Assembly: GCF_025200715.1 (NCBI RefSeq)
Contig: NZ_CP104143.1
Span: 372,001 to 436,000, forward strand
Reading direction: 5' to 3'
DNA from: Rhizobium sullae
GTDB lineage: Bacteria; Pseudomonadota; Alphaproteobacteria; Rhizobiales; Rhizobiaceae
DNA: 64,000 nucleotides
Below the pieces are notes generated by a model. The model was not told the DNA's origin, made no database searches, and saw nothing but the letters and a program-made list of their open reading frames with translations. The translations under genes and the position numbers were made by a program. The stretch's first letter is position 1, and each line of letters begins with the position of its first letter. Shown piece by piece: positions 44,529 through 55,495 of this stretch.

Positions 44529-45357
44529 ATGGAAGACAAGCGCAATGCATTTCGCAAACTGCATGAAGCGCCGGGGGCGTTCATCATTCCAAATCCCTGG
44601 GATATCGGCACAGCCCGGATTTTAGCTGCCTTGGGTTTTCCCGCGCTCGCCACCACCAGCGCCGGCATGGCGTTTTCTCTGGGCGTCGCGGAGGGAGCCG
44701 TCTCACGAGAAGACACCTTGGACCATTGCCGATCCATCGTGGCCGCAACGCTGCTCCCCGTCTCAGCCGACCTCGAAAAAGGCTTCGGCGACAGTCCGGA
44801 GAGTGCTGCCGAGACAATACAAGCCGCTGCCAACGTCGGCCTCGCCGGATGTTCGCTTGAAGATCATACTGGCCGGCTCGATGATCCGATCTATGATTTC
44901 ACACAGGCGGGCGGTAGAGCGCATAGAGGCCGCCGTCGAGGCCCGCCGTTCTCTGTCTCACGATTTCGTGCTAACGGCGCGCTGCGAGAATTTTCTATGG
45001 GGCCGCGCCGATCTCGATGACACGATCCGGCGACTGCACGCGTTCGAGAAAGCCGGAGCCGACGTGCTCTACGCACCCGGCCTTCATGACCTAGGCACGA
45101 TCCGATTGGTTTGCGAGGCCGTGACGAAACCCGTCAACGTTGTGATGGGAATGCCCGGCGCAACATTCTGCGTAGCTGAGTTGGCGGAAGCGGGCGTTAA
45201 ACGGATCAGCGTCGGTTCGGGGCTGGCGAGGCTCGCCTTCGGCACGTTCGTGAATGCGGCGCGGGAAATGCGATCGGCAGGTACCTTCCATTTCTCAGAC
45301 CAGGCTGTGGGCTTTGCGGAGTTGGAGGGGTTTTTCACCGGAGCGACCAAGGCATGA
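44529..45357 (+). pseudogene. isocitrate lyase/PEP mutase-family gene broken by a 4-bp duplication
   Basis: The first frame (ATG 44529) reads FRKLHEAPGAFIIPNPWDIGTARILAALGFPALATTSAG, then LPVSADLEKGFGD and GCSLEDHTGR, typical of the PEPM/ICL family (metal-binding Asp/Glu in this region), up to PIYDFTQA. There a GCGG-GCGG tandem at about 44907-44914 shifts the frame by one. The continuation, VERIEAAVEARRSL, then FVLTARCENFLWG, KAGADVLYAPGL and VVMGMPGATFCVAELAEAGVKRISVG, lies in the next frame to 45357. Removing one GCGG restores a ~275-residue protein. Family members cleave or form C-C or C-P bonds of oxaloacetate-like acids. Confidence 0.85.
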
Positions 45358-45459
45358 GAATGTCGCAGAACTCCCTGACATTCGCTTCCAATTCCGTTGT
45401 CGCTGAAAAGCCTCCTGCATTCTAGTTAAGGCCGGCCACAGGAGCGGCCGTTTCTATTC

Positions 45460-46026
45460 CTAGGAAGCGTGGCGGCCTGCGGTCTGGTTGGCGCCTTCCA
45501 GCTTGAAGCGTGGGAAGAGGAAGACTCCCGCCATGCTACCGCTGAATTTTTCCTCCACTCCGCTCGACTCGCCCATGCAGAAAACCGGCTGGAGCAGGCC
45601 GTTCGGCATGATGATCGTGGTGGAAAAACAGAAGGACGATGAAAGCGTTGCAGCTTGCTCGAAAAGCGCGAGGATATGGGCGCGATCTTTCGGATCGTAG
45701 CAGCGCAGCAGGCTCAGAAGGCCGCATTCCTGCATCGAAAAGCCATGCAGCATGCTGCTCCAATCGCCGAGGCGGATGATGCCGCTCGAAAATTCTCCGG
45801 TCCAGGACTCGGAAACCGAAAACTGCGCAAGCATTTCCTGGTTGTGATGGGCTAATTCCAGCGAGCCAGGCATCAAGGGGGCGGCAACAGTTGCTTTGGC
45901 GATCTTAAACAAGGGGTTCCCCGGTTCGGGCGCAGTCTTCGCTGCGCTGTAGTCTGAGCGAAACAGGGTCATACGGCGCCAGGCATCATGCCTGCGGTCT
46001 GGAACCTCGATCGCCGGCGGGGGCAC
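45460..46026 (-). CDS. PAS-like domain protein
   Basis: A 188-residue soluble protein. The segment QFSVSESWTGEFSSGIIRLGDWSSMLHG, then YDPKDRAHILALFEQAATLSSSFCFSTTI and GLLQPVFCMGES (about 65-155) follows the PAS/PAC order of strands and helices. It ends FSGSMAGVFLFPRF. No output domain is attached, so it may be a small sensor or adaptor. The start is GTG 46026 or ATG 45972 (MTLFRSDY); neither has a clear ribosome site. It stands alone, with a ~530-base upstream non-coding region. Confidence 0.6.
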   Translation of the reverse strand: MPPPAIEVPDRRHDAWRRMTLFRSDYSAAKTAPEPGNPLFKIAKATVAAPLMPGSLELAHHNQEMLAQFSVSESWTGEFSSGIIRLGDWSSMLHGFSMQECGLLSLLRCYDPKDRAHILALFEQAATLSSSFCFSTTIIMPNGLLQPVFCMGESSGVEEKFSGSMAGVFLFPRFKLEGANQTAGRHAS

Positions 46027-46486
46027 TGAGGCTTGCTCTTGCTTATCGCGGAGACGTTCGTGGCCGAATGTTCGCGCATGTTACAATCGCGTTGCTGCGT
46101 CGCTGGCGGGCGAAAAACGTTCCTCGAACGCGCATCAATTGCAGCGCGGATTTATAGGAGCTTTTCGCCAAACGGCAACGGCTTTTTCAAGGCCAATTCC
46201 CTAGCGCGCCAAGGCCGTGCGGCCGGCAACGCGTCCTGAAACAGCCGACAGAAGGTGAAAAATCATCAATTTCTGATCGATTATGATGAATTTCACATCT
46301 CAAAGATGCAGTTTCTGCCTAGGCGAATGCGTCTCGGATCGGAATTTGAGCGCTTACCGAAAATCTGGCGGCGCAAGCTTGGCGCAAGCTCCAGACTGGT
46401 GGCGGCAGGAGAGCAGGCCAAGTTAAACGTTTTACCAAGTCGGCGGCTTTGCCCCTGCACATGCGCAGCTGTGGGTCGCGCTCAAA
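46027..46486. other. long non-coding region between the PAS-like gene and groEL
   Basis: No convincing gene on either strand; short frames present have implausible composition (runs of Arg/Ser/Cys). AT content is higher around 46255-46320. It is the upstream region of the PAS-like gene and ends in the groEL terminator, so it may hold a promoter or a small RNA, but none could be identified. Confidence 0.5.
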
Positions 46487-46513
46487 ACAAAAAGGGCGGC
46501 CCGAAGACCGCCC
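46487..46513 (-). terminator. terminator of the groESL operon
   Basis: On the minus strand GGGCGGTC-TTCG-GGCCGCCC forms a stem closed by a UUCG tetraloop and is followed by TTTTTGTTTTG, 43 bases after the groEL stop. Confidence 0.9.
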
Positions 46514-46555
46514 CTCCTGAACTGAACCGGATGGCTCAGATGCGAGACCTCAGTC

Positions 46556-48220
<1,665 letters not shown>

Positions 48221-48252
48221 TCAGCAATTTCGGGAAAAAGCGATCGGCTGGA

Positions 48253-48549
48253 TCAGCCGATGATGCCCATGATGTCGGCTTCCTTCATGATCAGCAGATC
48301 TTCGCCGTTGATCTTGACTTCGGTGCCGGACCACTTGCCGAACAGAACGCGGTCGCCAGCCTTGACGTCGAGAGCGACGACCTTGCCGGACTCGTCGCGA
48401 GCGCCGGAACCGACGGCGACGATTTCGCCTTCCTGCGGCTTTTCCTTGGCGGTGTCGGGAATGATGATGCCGCCTTTAGTCTTTTCTTCGGATTCAACGC
48501 GGCGAACGACGACGCGGTCGTGAAGGGGGCGGAAGTTGGTGCTTGCCAT
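48253..48549 (-). CDS. groES: co-chaperonin GroES (10 kDa)
   Basis: A 98-residue Gro[35 protein letters not shown] with the mobile loop, [15 protein letters not shown], and [29 protein letters not shown]. It caps the GroEL ring. It is the first gene of the groES-groEL operon, 58 bases downstream of the CIRCE element (48607-48633), with GAGGGA upstream of its ATG. Confidence 0.98.
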   Translation of the reverse strand: MASTNFRPLHDRVVVRRVESEEKTKGGIIIPDTAKEKPQEGEIVAVGSGARDESGKVVALDVKAGDRVLFGKWSGTEVKINGEDLLIMKEADIMGIIG

Positions 48550-48606
48550 TGTCTAATCCCTCGATCAAATGACATTCGCAGGCCGGGCGGCCCACATGGA
48601 TGAGTG

Positions 48607-48633
48607 CTAGCACTCTCCGTTGAGGAGTGCTAA
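48607..48633. promoter_or_regulatory. CIRCE operator of groESL (HrcA site)
   Basis: CTAGCACTC-N9-GAGTGCTAA, matching the CIRCE consensus TTAGCACTC-N9-GAGTGCTAA at all but the first base. HrcA repressor binds it and releases on heat stress. Confidence 0.95.
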
Positions 48634-48899
48634 CGCCGAGCATTTAGGGATGGCTCCAGAAGGAGTCAAGAAGACCCATCACGGAATTTTGTGCCGGAAT
48701 TGTGAAGAGCGTGGGAATTGTCTGAAGCATTGGCCGATTCGATGCCTTTGACTGCCTGAGCTTCGGCGGGCTTGCGGAAGCCGTCGCGTTTCTCTGGCAA
48801 TCCTCCCGCGGTTTTTGCCGGCGATCGTCTGAAAATCCCTTGCCATCGCCGCATGCCTTTGCAATGTCACGCCTGACTGAAAGCAAATCGGGAAATCGG

Positions 48900-49748
48900 A
48901 TGGCCAAGCGGATTGGAAGTTTTGCGGAGATCACCAGTCAGTATGATGCGGTGTTCTGCGATGTCTGGGGTGTGCTTCACAATGGCGTCGATCCTTTCCC
49001 GAAGGCCGCCGCCGCACTGGAGGCCGCACGCGGCGAGGGGCTAGCTGTCATCCTCATCACCAATTCCCCGCGCATCGCCCCGCAGGTGGTCGCCCAGCTT
49101 CGCCAGATCGGCATCCAAGACGGTGCCTATGACCGGATCGTCACCTCCGGCGATGTTACCCGGCGCCTGATTGCCGAAGGCCCGAAAAAGGTCTTCCTGC
49201 TCGGCCCTGACCGCGATCTGGCCCTCATCGAAGGCCTCGGTGTTGAGCGCGTCGATGCGAAGGAGGCTGAAGCCGTGGTCTGCACTGGCTTCTTCGACGA
49301 CGAGACGGAAAAGCCGGAAGACTATACGGAGATGCTCAAGTATTTTCAGGCGCGCAACGTGCCGATGATCTGCGCCAATCCCGATCTCGTCGTCGAGCGC
49401 GGCCATCGCATCATACCTTGCGCCGGCGCCATGGCTGCCTACTACCACCAGCTTGGCGGCGAGATCCGCATTGCAGGCAAGCCGCACGCGCCGATCTACG
49501 ACGCCGTGCTGGCAACCGCGCACGAACTCCATGGCGATTTCCCGAAGACCCGCATTCTCGCCATCGGCGACGGCATGCCGACGGATGTGCGCGGCGCTCT
49601 CGATTACGGCCTCGATCTTCTCTATATCAGCGGCGGTATCCACGCGAAAGAATACACGTTGAACGGCGAGACCGACGAGGCGATCCTGCATGCCTATCTA
49701 GAACGCGAGAGGGCCGCGCCCAAGTGGTGGATGCCGCGCCTCGCATAA
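48900..49748 (+). CDS. HAD-superfamily hydrolase, subfamily IIA type
   Basis: A 282-residue protein with HAD motif I AVFCDVWGVLHNGV, motif II VILITNSPR, GDVTRRLIAEGPKKVFLLG, and motif IV RILAIGDGMPTDVRGALDYG. The class IIA cap and the family resemble TIGR01459 proteins that stand before ribF in alpha-proteobacteria. Likely a small-molecule phosphatase with unknown substrate. ATG 48900 has GGGA upstream; in-frame codons before it lie in the groES upstream region. ribF begins 14 bases after its stop. Confidence 0.88.
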   Translation: MAKRIGSFAEITSQYDAVFCDVWGVLHNGVDPFPKAAAALEAARGEGLAVILITNSPRIAPQVVAQLRQIGIQDGAYDRIVTSGDVTRRLIAEGPKKVFLLGPDRDLALIEGLGVERVDAKEAEAVVCTGFFDDETEKPEDYTEMLKYFQARNVPMICANPDLVVERGHRIIPCAGAMAAYYHQLGGEIRIAGKPHAPIYDAVLATAHELHGDFPKTRILAIGDGMPTDVRGALDYGLDLLYISGGIHAKEYTLNGETDEAILHAYLERERAAPKWWMPRLA

Positions 49749-49762
49749 GAAGAAGCCCGCCG

Positions 49763-50746
49763 ATGACCGTTTTCCACCGCAATGAAACCCGCGAACCCTT
49801 GCCCGCTCATCTGAAGGGCGGGGTGATTGCCATCGGCAATTTCGACGGCGTGCATCGCGGCCATCAATCGGTGCTGAACCGCGCACTGGAAATCGCCAAG
49901 GAGCGTGGCATCCCGGCGCTAGTGCTGACCTTCGAGCCGCATCCCCGCACCGTCTTCAGGCCGGAAACGCCGGTTTTCCGTCTTACGCCGGCGCCGTTGA
50001 AAGCTCGCATCCTGGAGACGCTCGGCTTCAACGCCGTCATCGAATATCCCTTCGACCGCGAATTCTCGCAGCGCTCGCCGGACGATTTCATCCACGGCAT
50101 CCTGAAGGATTGGCTCGGCGCCTCCGAAGTCGTCACCGGCTTCGATTTCCATTTCGGCAAGAACCGCGAGGGCGGCCCGGCCTTCCTCATGGATGCCGGT
50201 CACAAATACGGCTTCGGCGTCACGCTGATCGACGCCTTCCGCGACGAGAATGCCGAGGTCGTCTCCTCAAGCTATATCCGCACGCTCCTGAAGGATGGCA
50301 ATGTCAGCGAAGCCGCAGCGGAGCTTGGCTACCGCTACACAGTGGAGGCGGAGGTGATCGGCGGCGAAAAGCTTGGCCGCCAGCTTGGTTTCCCAACCGC
50401 CAACATGCAGCTTCCGCCGGAGGCCGAACTTGCCGCCGGCATCTATGCAGTCCGCTTCCGCCTGGACGACGGCAGGCTTTACGATGGGGTTGCGAGCTAC
50501 GGCCGCCGCCCGACGGTGATCGAAAACGGAACGCCGCTACTGGAGACCTACCTCTTCGATTTCGGTGGCGACCTCTACGGCCGGACCTGTTCCGTCTCCT
50601 TCTTCGGCTACCTGCGGCCCGAACTGAAGTTCGAGGGGTTGGAGCCGCTCGTTGAGCAGATCAAGCGCGACGAGCAGGAGGCGAGGGCGCTGCTTGCGGG
50701 TGTCCGGCCGCTTGGCGAACTCGACCTCAAGCTTTGTTTCGTCTGA
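49763..50746 (+). CDS. ribF: bifunctional riboflavin kinase / FAD synthetase
   Basis: A 327-residue RibF: N-terminal nucleotidyltransferase domain with AIGNFDGVHRGHQSVL (HIGH-like HRGH), LTFEPHPRTVF, TGFDFHFGKNREG and VSSSYIRTLLKDG, then the C-terminal riboflavin kinase domain with GRQLGFPTANMQLP, YDGVASYGRRPTV and TYLFDFGGDLYG. It turns riboflavin into FMN and FAD. ATG 49763 is 14 bases after the preceding HAD gene, and ileS follows after a 243-base gap, the usual alpha-proteobacterial order. Confidence 0.95.
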   Translation: MTVFHRNETREPLPAHLKGGVIAIGNFDGVHRGHQSVLNRALEIAKERGIPALVLTFEPHPRTVFRPETPVFRLTPAPLKARILETLGFNAVIEYPFDREFSQRSPDDFIHGILKDWLGASEVVTGFDFHFGKNREGGPAFLMDAGHKYGFGVTLIDAFRDENAEVVSSSYIRTLLKDGNVSEAAAELGYRYTVEAEVIGGEKLGRQLGFPTANMQLPPEAELAAGIYAVRFRLDDGRLYDGVASYGRRPTVIENGTPLLETYLFDFGGDLYGRTCSVSFFGYLRPELKFEGLEPLVEQIKRDEQEARALLAGVRPLGELDLKLCFV

Positions 50747-50989
50747 TGCCGCGACGCTGGTTCGCGCGGGCTCAAATCCCTCTTCCTTTTCCCGGTAAAA
50801 ACGCCTATGAACCGGCGCTATGAATAACGTCCGGCTGCCGAGTGCGATGCGAATTATCGGCCCGGCCTTCCGCGCGCGCTAAGCCGCCGGAAGGTCCGGG
50901 TTTTTGGCGCTTGGGCAAACGAGCGCTTCCGTCACCAGACATTTTTGAAGCCGTCGCGCCTTGAAGGCGCCTAGAAACGATTGCTGAAC

Positions 50990-53890
50990 ATGACCGACAC
51001 AGCCGAAAAGATCGACTACTCGAAGACTCTCTACCTGCCCGAAACCGACTTCCCGATGCGTGCCGGCCTGCCGCAGAAGGAGCCGGAAATCGTCGCCCGC
51101 TGGCAGCAGATGGGCCTCTACAAGAAGCTGCGCGCATCTGCCGCCGGGCGCGAAAAATTCGTCCTCCACGACGGCCCGCCCTATGCCAACGGCAACATCC
51201 ATATCGGCCACGCGCTGAACAAGATCCTCAAGGACGTCATTAACCGCTCGTTCCAGATGCGCGGCTTTGACGCCAACTATGTTCCCGGCTGGGACTGCCA
51301 CGGCCTTCCGATCGAATGGAAGATCGAGGAGAAGTACCGCGAGAGGGGCAAGAACAAGGACGAGGTCCCGGTCAACGAATTCCGCAAGGAATGCCGCGAC
51401 TTCGCCGCCGGCTGGATCAAGGTGCAGTCCGAGGAGTTCAAGCGCCTCGGAATCGAAGGCGACTTCGACAATCCCTATACGACGATGAACTTCCACGCGG
51501 AGTCCCGCATCGCCGGCGAGCTTCTGAAGATCGCGAGAAGCGGCCAGCTCTACCGCGGCTCCAAGCCCGTCATGTGGTCAGTCGTCGAGCGCACGGCGCT
51601 GGCGGAAGCCGAGGTCGAATATGCCGATGTCGAAAGCGACATGATCTGGGTGAAGTTTCCGGTCGCGGAAGGCCCTGCCGCCCTGGCCGGCGCCTTCGTG
51701 GTCATCTGGACGACGACTCCCTGGACGATCCCCGGGAACCGCGCGATCGCGTTCTCGTCGCGCTACCCCTACGGTCTCTATGAAGTTGCGACCGCCGAGA
51801 ACGACTTCGGTCCGCAGCCGGGCGAGAAGCTGATCTTTGCCAAGCGCTTGGCTGAGGAATCCGCAGCCAAGGCGAAGGTGACCTTCAATTTCGTTCGCGA
51901 TATCAAAGCGGATGAACTTGCCGCCGTAACCTGCGCGCACCCGCTGCATGGCCTGGGCGGCGGCTATGATTTCCATGTGCCGCTGCTTGATGGCGAGCAT
52001 GTGACCGATGATGCCGGCACCGGTTTCGTCCATACGGCCCCCAGCCACGGCCGCGAAGACTTCGATGCCTGGATGGACAATGTACGGGAGCTCGAAGCAC
52101 GCGGCATCTCCTCCACGATCCCGTTCCCGGTCGACGACGCGGGCTTCTTCACCGTCGATGCGCCAGGATTTGGTCCGGATGCGGAAGGCGGCGCGGCCCG
52201 CGTCATCGACGACAGCGGCAAGAAGGGCGATGCCAACGAGCGCGTCATCAAGGCGTTGATCGCCCGTCACGCGCTCTTCGCGCGCGGCCGCCTCAAACAT
52301 TCCTATCCGCATTCGTGGCGCTCGAAGAAGCCGGTCATCTTCCGCAACACGCCGCAGTGGTTCGTCTATATGGACAAGGAACTCGGCGACGGCACGACGC
52401 TGCGCTCCCGCGCGCTGAACGCGATCGACGAAACCCGCTTCGTGCCGGCCGCCGGCCAGAACCGCCTGCGCGCCATGATCGAACAGCGCCCCGACTGGGT
52501 GCTTTCGCGTCAGCGCGCCTGGGGCGTGCCGATCTGCGTCTTCGTCGATGAGCAGGGCCAGATCCTGCAGGACGACGAGGTCAACGCCCGCATCCTCGAA
52601 GCCTTCGAAAAGGAAGGTGCCGACGCCTGGTTCGCCGAAGGCGCGCGTGAGCGCTTCCTCGGAAAGAAGGCGAACGAGCCGTGGAAGCAGGTCATGGATA
52701 TCCTCGACGTCTGGTTCGACTCGGGCTCGACGCATACCTTCACGCTGGAAGACCGACCGGACCTCAAGTGGCCGGCCGACCTCTACCTTGAAGGCTCGGA
52801 CCAGCATCGCGGCTGGTTCCACTCCTCACTCTTGGAATCGGCCGCCACCCGCGGCCGCGCGCCCTACAATGCCGTCCTCACCCATGGCTTCACCATGGAC
52901 GAGAAGGGCGAGAAGATGTCGAAGTCCAAGGGCAACGTGACTGCGCCGCAGGAAGTCATGAAGGATGCAGGTGCGGATATCCTCCGCCTCTGGGTCATGA
53001 CCTCCGACTATGCGGACGACCTGCGCGTCGGCAAGACGATCATCCAGACGAACGTCGATGCCTACCGCAAGCTCCGCAACACGATCCGCTGGATGCTCGG
53101 CACGCTTGCCCACGACAAGGGCGAGGTGATCGCGCTCGCCGACCTGCCGGAGCTGGAGCAGCTAATGCTCCACCGCCTGGCGGAACTCGACGAGCTCGTC
53201 CGCGAAAATTACGATGCCTTCGACTTCAAGAAGATCGCCCGCGCGCTGATCGACTTCGCCAATGTCGAACTCTCGGCCTTCTACTTCGACATCCGCAAGG
53301 ACGCGCTCTACTGCGACGCGCCGTCGAGCCTGCGCCGCCGTGCGGCCCTCCATGTCATCCGCAACATCTTCGATTGCATGGTGACCTGGATGGCGCCGAT
53401 GCTGCCCTTCACGATGGAAGAGGCATGGCTATCGCGCGATCCATCGGCGGTCTCGGTTCATCTCGAACAGTTCCCGGCAATCCCGGCGGAATGGAGGAAC
53501 GAGGCGCTGGCTGCCAAGTGGAAGAAGGTCCGTGCGATCCGTTCGGTTGTCACCGGCGCTCTGGAGATCGAGCGCAAGGACAAGCGGATAGGCTCGTCGC
53601 TGGAAGCGGCACCCGTCGTGCATGTCACTGACGGCGCGCTTCGTGCCGCTCTCGGCGGCCTGGATTTCTCGGAAATCTGCATCACCTCGGACATCGGCGT
53701 TGACGGCGGCGAAGGTCCGGTTGAAGCCTTCCGGCTACCGGAAGTTCCAGGCGTCAGTGTCGAGCCAAAGCTTGCCGAGGGCACCAAATGCGCCCGTTCC
53801 TGGCGTATCACCAAGGATGTCGGCTCCGATCCGCAGTATCCGGATGTATCGGCACGCGATGCTGCTGCATTGCGTGAACTCGGATTGTGA
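50990..53890 (+). CDS. ileS: isoleucyl-tRNA synthetase
   Basis: A 966-residue class I synthetase: [13 protein letters not shown] (HIGH at about 71-74), the CP1 editing domain with [11 protein letters not shown] and [28 protein letters not shown], and KMSKSKGN (about 642-649), then the anticodon-binding helical domain. No zinc-type C-terminal Cys cluster is visible, so it appears to lack the zinc finger of the E. coli enzyme. It attaches isoleucine to tRNA-Ile and edits valine. ATG 50990 is preferred over TTG 50981. No leader or T-box was seen, as expected in this lineage. Confidence 0.97.
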   Translation: MTDTAEKIDYSKTLYLPETDFPMRAGLPQKEPEIVARWQQMGLYKKLRASAAGREKFVLHDGPPYANGNIHIGHALNKILKDVINRSFQMRGFDANYVPGWDCHGLPIEWKIEEKYRERGKNKDEVPVNEFRKECRDFAAGWIKVQSEEFKRLGIEGDFDNPYTTMNFHAESRIAGELLKIARSGQLYRGSKPVMWSVVERTALAEAEVEYADVESDMIWVKFPVAEGPAALAGAFVVIWTTTPWTIPGNRAIAFSSRYPYGLYEVATAENDFGPQPGEKLIFAKRLAEESAAKAKVTFNFVRDIKADELAAVTCAHPLHGLGGGYDFHVPLLDGEHVTDDAGTGFVHTAPSHGREDFDAWMDNVRELEARGISSTIPFPVDDAGFFTVDAPGFGPDAEGGAARVIDDSGKKGDANERVIKALIARHALFARGRLKHSYPHSWRSKKPVIFRNTPQWFVYMDKELGDGTTLRSRALNAIDETRFVPAAGQNRLRAMIEQRPDWVLSRQRAWGVPICVFVDEQGQILQDDEVNARILEAFEKEGADAWFAEGARERFLGKKANEPWKQVMDILDVWFDSGSTHTFTLEDRPDLKWPADLYLEGSDQHRGWFHSSLLESAATRGRAPYNAVLTHGFTMDEKGEKMSKSKGNVTAPQEVMKDAGADILRLWVMTSDYADDLRVGKTIIQTNVDAYRKLRNTIRWMLGTLAHDKGEVIALADLPELEQLMLHRLAELDELVRENYDAFDFKKIARALIDFANVELSAFYFDIRKDALYCDAPSSLRRRAALHVIRNIFDCMVTWMAPMLPFTMEEAWLSRDPSAVSVHLEQFPAIPAEWRNEALAAKWKKVRAIRSVVTGALEIERKDKRIGSSLEAAPVVHVTDGALRAALGGLDFSEICITSDIGVDGGEGPVEAFRLPEVPGVSVEPKLAEGTKCARSWRITKDVGSDPQYPDVSARDAAALRELGL

Positions 53891-54029
53891 TACGGAAGAA
53901 AATTGCCGGATGAATTGCTCTTTTGCAGTTCATCCGGTAGAAGCTGCCTGAAAATGGCCGGATTTTTACGTCAGGGGGACGATTATCCGGTAGGGCGATG
54001 ATTGCACCGGCATGGCTGGAAGGGTTTTC

Positions 54030-54653
54030 ATGTTAGCAACGCGTTGGTTCCGTGTAGGCGCTTGCCTGACTGTTGTTGTGGCGGCTGGCTCGATAGCGTC
54101 CGGCTGCAGCCCGACCTACGGCACCGGCACGACGGCGATGTCGCAGCTCGGCGACGATCTCGGCCAGTCCGTGTCCTTGGCTCCCCGGGAGCCGAAGAAC
54201 AAGGGCGTCAAGTACACGCCGCGCCCGACGCTGGTCCTGCCGGCCCAAGCGTCGAAGGAAACGCTGGTCGAGCCGCAGCAGACGATCGCCAGCAAGGAAA
54301 ATCCTCAGTGGGTGGAGTCGCCGGAAGAAACCCGTGCGCGCCTCGTTAAGGAAGCGGACGACAACGAGGACAAGTACACCTACGTCTCGCCGCTCGCCAA
54401 GAACGGTGTGGAAGGCGGCCGCCAGACGACGGAAGCGCAGACCAAGGCCTATCGCGAAGCCCGCGCCCTGCAGAAGGGTGCCTATCTCGATCAGCGCCGC
54501 TACATTTCCGATCCGCCGACGGCCTATCGTCAGGTTGACGATCCCGCCAAGCTGGAAGATCTCGGCGAGCCCGAACTCAAGAAGGCGAAGCAGCGCAAGA
54601 AGGATGCCGCCGTCGCCGGTACCGGCAAGAAGTGGTGGAACTTCCTTCAGTAA
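54030..54653 (+). CDS. predicted lipoprotein, function unknown
   Basis: From ATG 54030, which has GGAAGGG five bases upstream, a 207-residue protein begins with a lipoprotein signal (CLTVVVAAGSIASGC, lipid-anchored Cys at about 26). The mature part is hydrophilic and Lys/Glu-rich, with a helical C-terminus (ELKKAKQRKKDAAVAGTGKK) ending WWNFLQ. ATG 54012 would only extend the signal peptide. It lies ~140 bases after ileS. The family is common in rhizobia after ileS as remembered; its role is unknown. Confidence 0.8.
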   Translation: MLATRWFRVGACLTVVVAAGSIASGCSPTYGTGTTAMSQLGDDLGQSVSLAPREPKNKGVKYTPRPTLVLPAQASKETLVEPQQTIASKENPQWVESPEETRARLVKEADDNEDKYTYVSPLAKNGVEGGRQTTEAQTKAYREARALQKGAYLDQRRYISDPPTAYRQVDDPAKLEDLGEPELKKAKQRKKDAAVAGTGKKWWNFLQ

Positions 54654-54665
54654 GTTCAGGCCATC

Positions 54666-54970
54666 TCAGGCTTGCCGCGCCGCGGACCAGCGGCGCACGA
54701 GTACGATGTGCAGCAACTGACATCCGAAGAGAATGCAGGCGGGGATCAGAAGTGCATTTGCGCCGATCAGGCCGCTCGCAGTTATTGGGATGCTAATGGC
54801 GATGGCGAGCACCGGCACAAAGCCGAAAGCGATAAGCCGCGGCGCCGACCAATTCACATTGCCCCGCAAAGACCATTGCATCGGGATTTTTCGGCACCCG
54901 GCGCGACGCCCCAGTAAGCCCAGGCAGCGGGCGCAATCATGGCGGCGAGGACAAGGATGGCCGGTGTCAT
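54666..54970 (-). pseudogene. small membrane protein gene after tadA, probably frameshifted
   Basis: ATG 54970 overlaps the tadA stop (CCATGA) and has AAGAGGCAG upstream. It encodes MTPAILVLAAMIAPAAWAYW, one membrane helix, then runs out after 38 residues at a stop near 54854. A second frame from 54881 to 54666 carries two further helices (LIAFGFVPVLAIAISIPI and ALLIPACILFGCQLLHIVLV) but no ribosome site. Joined with a shift near 54860-54885 they form a three-helix protein of ~96 residues. Either one gene is broken or the downstream part is separately translated. Confidence 0.5.
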
Positions 54971-55422
54971 GGCAGCTGCCTCTTTTCGGCGAAGAACGTC
55001 CTGAGAATATCTGCTGATTCCGTTTCGTTCAAACCGGAATAGACCTCCGGCGCATGATGGCATGTTGGCTGTGCGTAGAACCGCACGCCGTTGTCGACCG
55101 CCCCGCCCTTCGGATCTTCTGCGCCGTAGTAAAGCCTGCGGATGCGCGCGAACGAGATGGCCGCCGCGCACATGGTGCAAGGTTCCAGCGACACATAGAG
55201 ATCGGCTCCAACCAGACGCTCCTGCCCTAGGGCCTCGCAGGCCATCCGGATCGCAACGACCTCGGCATGCGCCGTGACATCGTTGAGTTCCCGCGTCCGG
55301 TTGCCCGCGCGCGCGACGACGGCGCCATCAAGCACCACCACGGCGCCGATAGGCACTTCGCCGCGTTCGCCCGCCGCCCGCGCTTCGTCGAGCGCCATCT
55401 CCATAAACCAATTTGTCTTCAC
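54967..55422 (-). CDS. tadA: tRNA-specific adenosine deaminase TadA
   Basis: A 151-residue cytidine-deaminase-fold protein: FMEMALDEARAAGERGEVPIGAVVV, the zinc/catalytic motif TAHAEVVAI (HAE), and SLEPCTMCAAAISFARI (PCxxC). TadA converts A34 to inosine in tRNA-Arg(ACG), which lets it read CGN codons. The start is probably GTG 55422; GTG 55440 would add six residues. The gene is divergent from the rluB-type gene at 55496, and a small membrane protein frame overlaps its stop. Confidence 0.93.
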   Translation of the reverse strand: MKTNWFMEMALDEARAAGERGEVPIGAVVVLDGAVVARAGNRTRELNDVTAHAEVVAIRMACEALGQERLVGADLYVSLEPCTMCAAAISFARIRRLYYGAEDPKGGAVDNGVRFYAQPTCHHAPEVYSGLNETESADILRTFFAEKRQLP

Positions 55423-55495
55423 GATCCGGCAAATTCCCACTTAACCGCAGGGGCGCGACCTGATAGACAGGCCCCAAAAGGCAGGCAAACAACAA

